Origin: an uncultured Deinococcales bacterium
GTDB lineage: Bacteria > Deinococcota > Deinococci > Deinococcales > Trueperaceae
DNA length: 7,328 bases
NCBI GenBank assembly: GCA_937934635.1
Contig: CALGZD010000348.1
Span: 1 to 7,328 of the forward strand
Direction of reading: 5' to 3'
The position numbers were made by a program, and so were the translations under genes. Under the pieces are notes generated by a model, which saw nothing but the letters and a program-made list of their open reading frames with translations, ran no database searches and was not told the DNA's origin. Of this stretch, positions 4,666 to 7,328 are shown in pieces (position 1 is the first letter of the stretch; every line of letters starts with the position of its first letter).

Positions 4666-5862
4666 TTAGTTCGACTTAGCTTGTGCCTCTTGAATTGAAG
4701 GTGGTAGAAGAACTGTGTCAATTACATGGACGATACCGTTGCTTGCACCTACGTCTGTAGTTAGACCTGTGATTGTTCTACCTGATAGATCATCTAGGTA
4801 AAGAATGCCATCAAAAATACCAAAGTCAATATCTTCAAGGAATGACATAGTTTCAACACGTGTATCATGCTCAGCTTGTGCTTCTTCCAATATTTCTAGG
4901 CTTAGTTCGTCTAAAATGACGTGGTAAAGCAAGATTTGCTTAAGTAACTCAGCATCTGCTGCAAGTTCTTCAAATGTAATGCCTAAAGTCGCTAAGATTG
5001 AGTCGAAAGCTTCATCAGTTGGAGCAAATACTGTGAATGGACCCTCTTTGTCTTGAGCAAGCACTGAATCTAGACCTGTTGCTTTCAGCGCAGCTACAAG
5101 CTTTGTTAAACCTGTTTCGATTGCTACGTCCGTAATAGAAGTACCTAAGACAGGTGCATCTGTTTCTACTGGCATCTCATCTGCTGGCATTTCTGGCTCT
5201 ACGTGTGCTGGTGCTTCAGGTGTTAGCTCAGTAACTGGCATTTCTTCAGCTGGCATTTCGTCTTCTGGCATGTCTGGCTCAACTGGCATTGGTGTTGTTA
5301 GACCACCCTCAACGATTTCGCAAGTATCAACATTTGCCATACCACTGCTGAAAACCCACATAGTTGCGTAAGTTGCATGTGCTGGTGCTTCACGAGAGAT
5401 GTTTGAAATCTTGTAATCAACAGCGTCAGCTTCTACAGAAACTTCTGAACCAATAATATTCCAATTGATGTCTGTAAAGTTAAAGCCCATACCTGTCCAA
5501 CCACTGTCTTGTGTTTCTTTAATATAGCAAGAAAGGGTGTATTGTTTTCCTGGTTCTACATTCACAGACTGAAAGAAACAGTTATTCGCAACTGTAGCTG
5601 CATTATGACCTGAGTGTGAATCACTTGAGTTGCTGATTACACCAGTATCACAACCTGCCCAGCCATTCAAATCATCTTCAAAACCGCCATTAGTCAGTAG
5701 ATTGCTATTGTATGTTGCTAAAGGTGTAAGTGCTTTTGAAGCAACAATACTATGAATATCCGAAGTTTGAATATCTGGTGTTACATCTGTATTGATAACA
5801 GGTGTTGTACCACAACCAACAATTGCAAAACTAAGAATAGCTCCTAAAATAACCTTCTTCAT
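4666..5862 (-). CDS. FAS1 (fasciclin-like) domain lipoprotein with N-terminal carbohydrate-binding-like domain
   Basis: This is a complete 398-residue protein. Residues 1-17 are a lipoprotein signal with lipobox I14-V15-G16-C17. Residues 54-185 resemble a CBM4/9-type jelly-roll: NLLTNGGFEDDLNGW, then HSGHNAATV, QSVNVEPGKQYTLSCYIK and a late TYATMWVF strand, with four cysteines (71, 95, 112, 181) that could form disulfides. Residues 190-238 are an acidic Met/Pro/Glu linker built on a five-residue period. Residues 243-388 are a FAS1 domain: H1 motif FTVFAPTDEAF (276-286), LLYHVI (311-316) and H2 motif SNGIVHVIDTVLLP (374-387). FAS1 domains mediate adhesion or protein binding; the jelly-roll suggests glycan binding. 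A cell-surface or periplasmic adhesin-like role is inferred. AGGAGG about 8 nt before the ATG makes the start secure. A hairpin lies further upstream. Confidence 0.93.
   Translation of the reverse strand: MKKVILGAILSFAIVGCGTTPVINTDVTPDIQTSDIHSIVASKALTPLATYNSNLLTNGGFEDDLNGWAGCDTGVISNSSDSHSGHNAATVANNCFFQSVNVEPGKQYTLSCYIKETQDSGWTGMGFNFTDINWNIIGSEVSVEADAVDYKISNISREAPAHATYATMWVFSSGMANVDTCEIVEGGLTTPMPVEPDMPEDEMPAEEMPVTELTPEAPAHVEPEMPADEMPVETDAPVLGTSITDVAIETGLTKLVAALKATGLDSVLAQDKEGPFTVFAPTDEAFDSILATLGITFEELAADAELLKQILLYHVILDELSLEILEEAQAEHDTRVETMSFLEDIDFGIFDGILYLDDLSGRTITGLTTDVGASNGIVHVIDTVLLPPSIQEAQAKSN
5149..5292 (-). repeat. In-frame pentapeptide-type repeat in the FAS1 protein linker
   Basis: Residues 191-238 contain EPDMP, EDEMP, AEEMP, then after a degenerate stretch EPEMP and ADEMP. 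The unit is five residues (15 bp), with DNA similarity (TGGCAT-based units on the plus strand). Such Pro/Glu linkers hold two domains apart. The unit length equals that of the intergenic 15-bp repeat at 2118, but the sequences differ. Confidence 0.75.
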
Positions 5863-5885
5863 AATAAACCTCCTCCAAGGTTCTT

Positions 5886-5904
5886 GTACTAAATGTTTTA
5901 GTAC
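5886..5904. promoter_or_regulatory. Perfect hairpin/palindrome in the FAS1 gene leader
   Basis: GTACTAAA (5886-5893) and TTTAGTAC (5897-5904) flank TGT, giving an 8-bp stem. It lies 24 bp upstream of the FAS1 gene ATG and about 10 bp upstream of its Shine-Dalgarno. No T-run follows on the minus strand, so an operator or an mRNA 5' hairpin is likelier than a terminator. Confidence 0.45.
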
Positions 5905-6042
5905 TGAATTTGCTTACATTCCCCTAAGTTTTGATTGCTTGGCTATATCTTGAATAGAACTGGTTTTAGACAAAAGAAAATATAGATTTAACTATACTCT
6001 TTAACCCTGTTCTTTAACTCTACTTCTAGAGTCTAGCCAATT

Positions 6043-6078
6043 AATATCTTCTATACCTTTAATATCTTCAATACCTTT
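6043..6078. repeat. 18-bp tandem duplication
   Basis: AATATCTTCTATACCTTT (6043-6060) is followed directly by AATATCTTCAATACCTTT (6061-6078), with one mismatch. Just before it, a looser duplication around CTTTAAC (near 6000-6020) is also visible. Confidence 0.85.
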
Positions 6079-6258
6079 TGAACAATTGCACTCTACATAC
6101 CCCAAATATGTAGCGTTCGCTTTTTGTTTTTACTCAAGCCGTTATGCTGAATAAAAACTGAATAAAGGTAGTTAGACATCTCAACCAAAAGACTGAAAGT
6201 ACTTAATAGCTTAAATAGCAAAATCTCTAAAACTGCTTGAATTTTTGAAAAAGAAGTT

Positions 6259-6276
6259 GCTGCCCTCGCTGCCCTG
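6259..6276. repeat. 9-bp tandem duplication
   Basis: GCTGCCCTC (6259-6267) is followed by GCTGCCCTG (6268-6276). It is a GC-rich patch that abuts the hairpin at 6275-6307. Confidence 0.6.
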
Positions 6277-6307
6277 TAAGTTCTAAGTTCGTCACTTAAC
6301 GCTTACA
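6275..6307. repeat. Two-tier hairpin
   Basis: TGTAAG (6275-6280) pairs with CTTACA (6302-6307). After a 3x3 internal loop, TAAGT (6284-6288) pairs with ACTTA (6294-6298) around TCGTC. A short A-run follows. It could be a transcribed structure; its orientation is unclear. Confidence 0.45.
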
Positions 6308-6445
6308 AAAAATATACTAGAGGATTTTCGTTAGCGAAAGTACTAGCAATTCCCTAAATAGAACTTAATGGACTACTCACAACAAAGCCTATTCAGAAAT
6401 GTTTAGCTAACACCTCTTTTACGTTCAGCTAACAAAAAAACCCTC

Positions 6446-6479
6446 ACAAAAAAGAGAGAACCTGTCTTAGGTCCTCTCT
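6446..6479 (-). terminator. Intrinsic terminator of the reductase gene
   Basis: AGAGAG (6453-6458) pairs with CTCTCT (6474-6479). After an A/C mismatch, ACCT (6460-6463) pairs with AGGT (6469-6472) around a 5-nt loop. Read on the minus strand, the stem is followed by TTTTTGTGAGGGTTTTTTT. It lies 28 bp after the stop codon. Confidence 0.88.
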
Positions 6480-6506
6480 ATAGCTAACTCTATGATGAAA
6501 ACTTAT

Positions 6507-7328
6507 CTATTGAGGTGCAAACATTTGTTCATAGATATTACTGACACTGTTCAGGTTAGTACTGTTTAGGTGACTAAATTTACTAGTCATTCCAGTATCT
6601 TGGATTACTGCACTTTCATCACTAAGACTATCTATAATTTCAGGAACATCTTCTGTGTGACCGAGTGGATATAGGTGAACACCTGCTACACCTAAATCTT
6701 TTAAATCTTGAATAAGGGTTTTTGCATGGTTGATACCTGCTTGTTTACCATCTGCTTCTAAATTATCTACTAAACTATCTGGAACATTGCACCACTTCGC
6801 CATATTGCGCGCCATTTTTGCACTACGCAGTGGCAAAATGCCATAAAGAAAAGGTGCAGGTAAGTCATTGTCAAAGCTATCTTGAAACCGCTCAACATCT
6901 TCTACACTAAATACAGGCTGTGTTTGAAAAAGATTCGTACCTGCTTCTAACTTGGCATATATCTTGCTCTTTTCAACAACTAAATCTTTAGCTGTTGGAT
7001 TTGCAGCAGCAACAACAGTGAAGTTTGTTTTGTCTTCTAAATCTTTTCCTAAAGACTTGCCTTGATTCAAATTACGTGCCATAGAGATAAGCTCGACAAC
7101 ATCTACTTCAAAAACACCTTGGGCTTCTGGATGGTCACCTCTGCTTGGTGGATCACCTGTAAGCATAAGTACATTGTTTGCACCCAAACCTGCTGCCCCA
7201 AGTAAATCTGCTTGTAGTGCAATTACATTGCGGTCACGACAGGTAAAATGAAAAATTGTTTCTACCTCACAATTGGTTTGTAACAAGTGGGCAAGTGCAA
7301 TCGAACTCATTCGTAAGTTTGCCATTGG
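6507..7328 (-). CDS. Methylenetetrahydrofolate reductase-type flavoprotein (N-terminus beyond right edge)
   Basis: The enzyme reduces 5,10-methylene-THF to 5-methyl-THF in the cytosol, supplying methionine synthesis. The visible 273 residues (open to base 7328) cover most of a TIM barrel. Counting from the Met at 7325: MSSIALAHLLQ (6-16), HFTCRDRN (26-33), LQADLLGAAGLGANNVLMLTGDPP (37-60, with D58 matching the flavin-site Asp of the LRGD/LTGD motif), NPTAKDL (109-115), the substrate-side FQTQPVF (133-139) and GILPLRS (162-168). That Met is internal: about 50-60 residues, with the catalytic Glu region, lie off the window. The TGDPP style and RDRN motif fit the actinobacterial/Deinococcus-type branch rather than E. 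coli MetF. The last ~40 residues, rich in Ser, Asn and Thr, extend past the barrel. I leave the symbol blank because metF-like subfamilies differ in role. Confidence 0.92.
   Translation of the reverse strand, partial: PMANLRMSSIALAHLLQTNCEVETIFHFTCRDRNVIALQADLLGAAGLGANNVLMLTGDPPSRGDHPEAQGVFEVDVVELISMARNLNQGKSLGKDLEDKTNFTVVAAANPTAKDLVVEKSKIYAKLEAGTNLFQTQPVFSVEDVERFQDSFDNDLPAPFLYGILPLRSAKMARNMAKWCNVPDSLVDNLEADGKQAGINHAKTLIQDLKDLGVAGVHLYPLGHTEDVPEIIDSLSDESAVIQDTGMTSKFSHLNSTNLNSVSNIYEQMFAPQ

Larger units (their letters stand above)
5863..6506. other. Intergenic gap between FAS1 and reductase genes
   Basis: No credible gene is present in these 644 bp. They contain the FAS1 gene leader and presumably its promoter (no convincing boxes seen), a hairpin CTACATA/TATGTAG (6093-6113), an 18-bp and a 9-bp tandem duplication, two further hairpins (6275-6307 and around 6328-6341) and the reductase terminator. 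Confidence 0.7.

Noticed and set aside
6369..6407. 12-codon plus-strand ORF (MDYSQQSLFRNV)
   Set aside because: Too short, no ribosome site, and expected by chance in this composition.
3184..7328. A functional unit joining hydantoinase, FAS1 lipoprotein and folate reductase
   Set aside because: The genes are on opposite strands or separated by terminators and a 644-bp gap, with no shared regulatory motif; simple adjacency is the better explanation.

Overview
The window is an AT-rich stretch of a bacterial chromosome with six protein genes, two of them cut by the window edges. Three products have lipoboxes (two complete, one partial) and one has a cleavable signal peptide, so most of this stretch encodes envelope or periplasmic proteins. 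The signal-peptide protein opens its mature part with YFPNAP.LTWTYS, which reminds me of secreted proteins of Deinococcota/Trueperaceae. Two genes also have a TAnnnT box 6-7 nt upstream of the ATG and no Shine-Dalgarno, the leaderless layout known from Deinococcus. The taxonomic call is from memory and tentative.

Layout, left to right: the start of a lipoprotein gene (minus, 1-321); a 537-bp repeat-rich gap; a YtkA-like lipoprotein gene (plus, 859-1284) that converges through a strong bidirectional terminator on a secreted-protein gene (minus, 1377-1943); about 1.2 kb with no clear gene but with repeats, an orphan near-consensus promoter and one possible small ORF; a hydantoinase/dihydropyrimidinase gene (plus, 3184-4566) that converges through a second bidirectional terminator on a FAS1-domain lipoprotein gene (minus, 4666-5862); a 644-bp gap; and a methylenetetrahydrofolate reductase-type gene (minus, 6507 to beyond the right edge) with its own terminator.

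There is no evident operon, since each gene has its own flanks. The hydantoinase fits reductive pyrimidine or hydantoin breakdown and the reductase fits one-carbon metabolism, but they lie on opposite strands and nothing links them.

The most unusual content is between the genes. Short tandem duplications with unit sizes from 9 to 18 bp occur in every long gap, two of them as four exact-length units (16 bp x4 and 15 bp x4). A roughly 91-97 bp structured repeat is present twice, with one compensatory base-pair change in its main hairpin. An orphan sigma70-type promoter followed about 100 bp later by a terminator-like hairpin marks a candidate small RNA. No known mobile element, CRISPR array, tRNA or rRNA was seen, and I did not find a convincing new multi-gene system.
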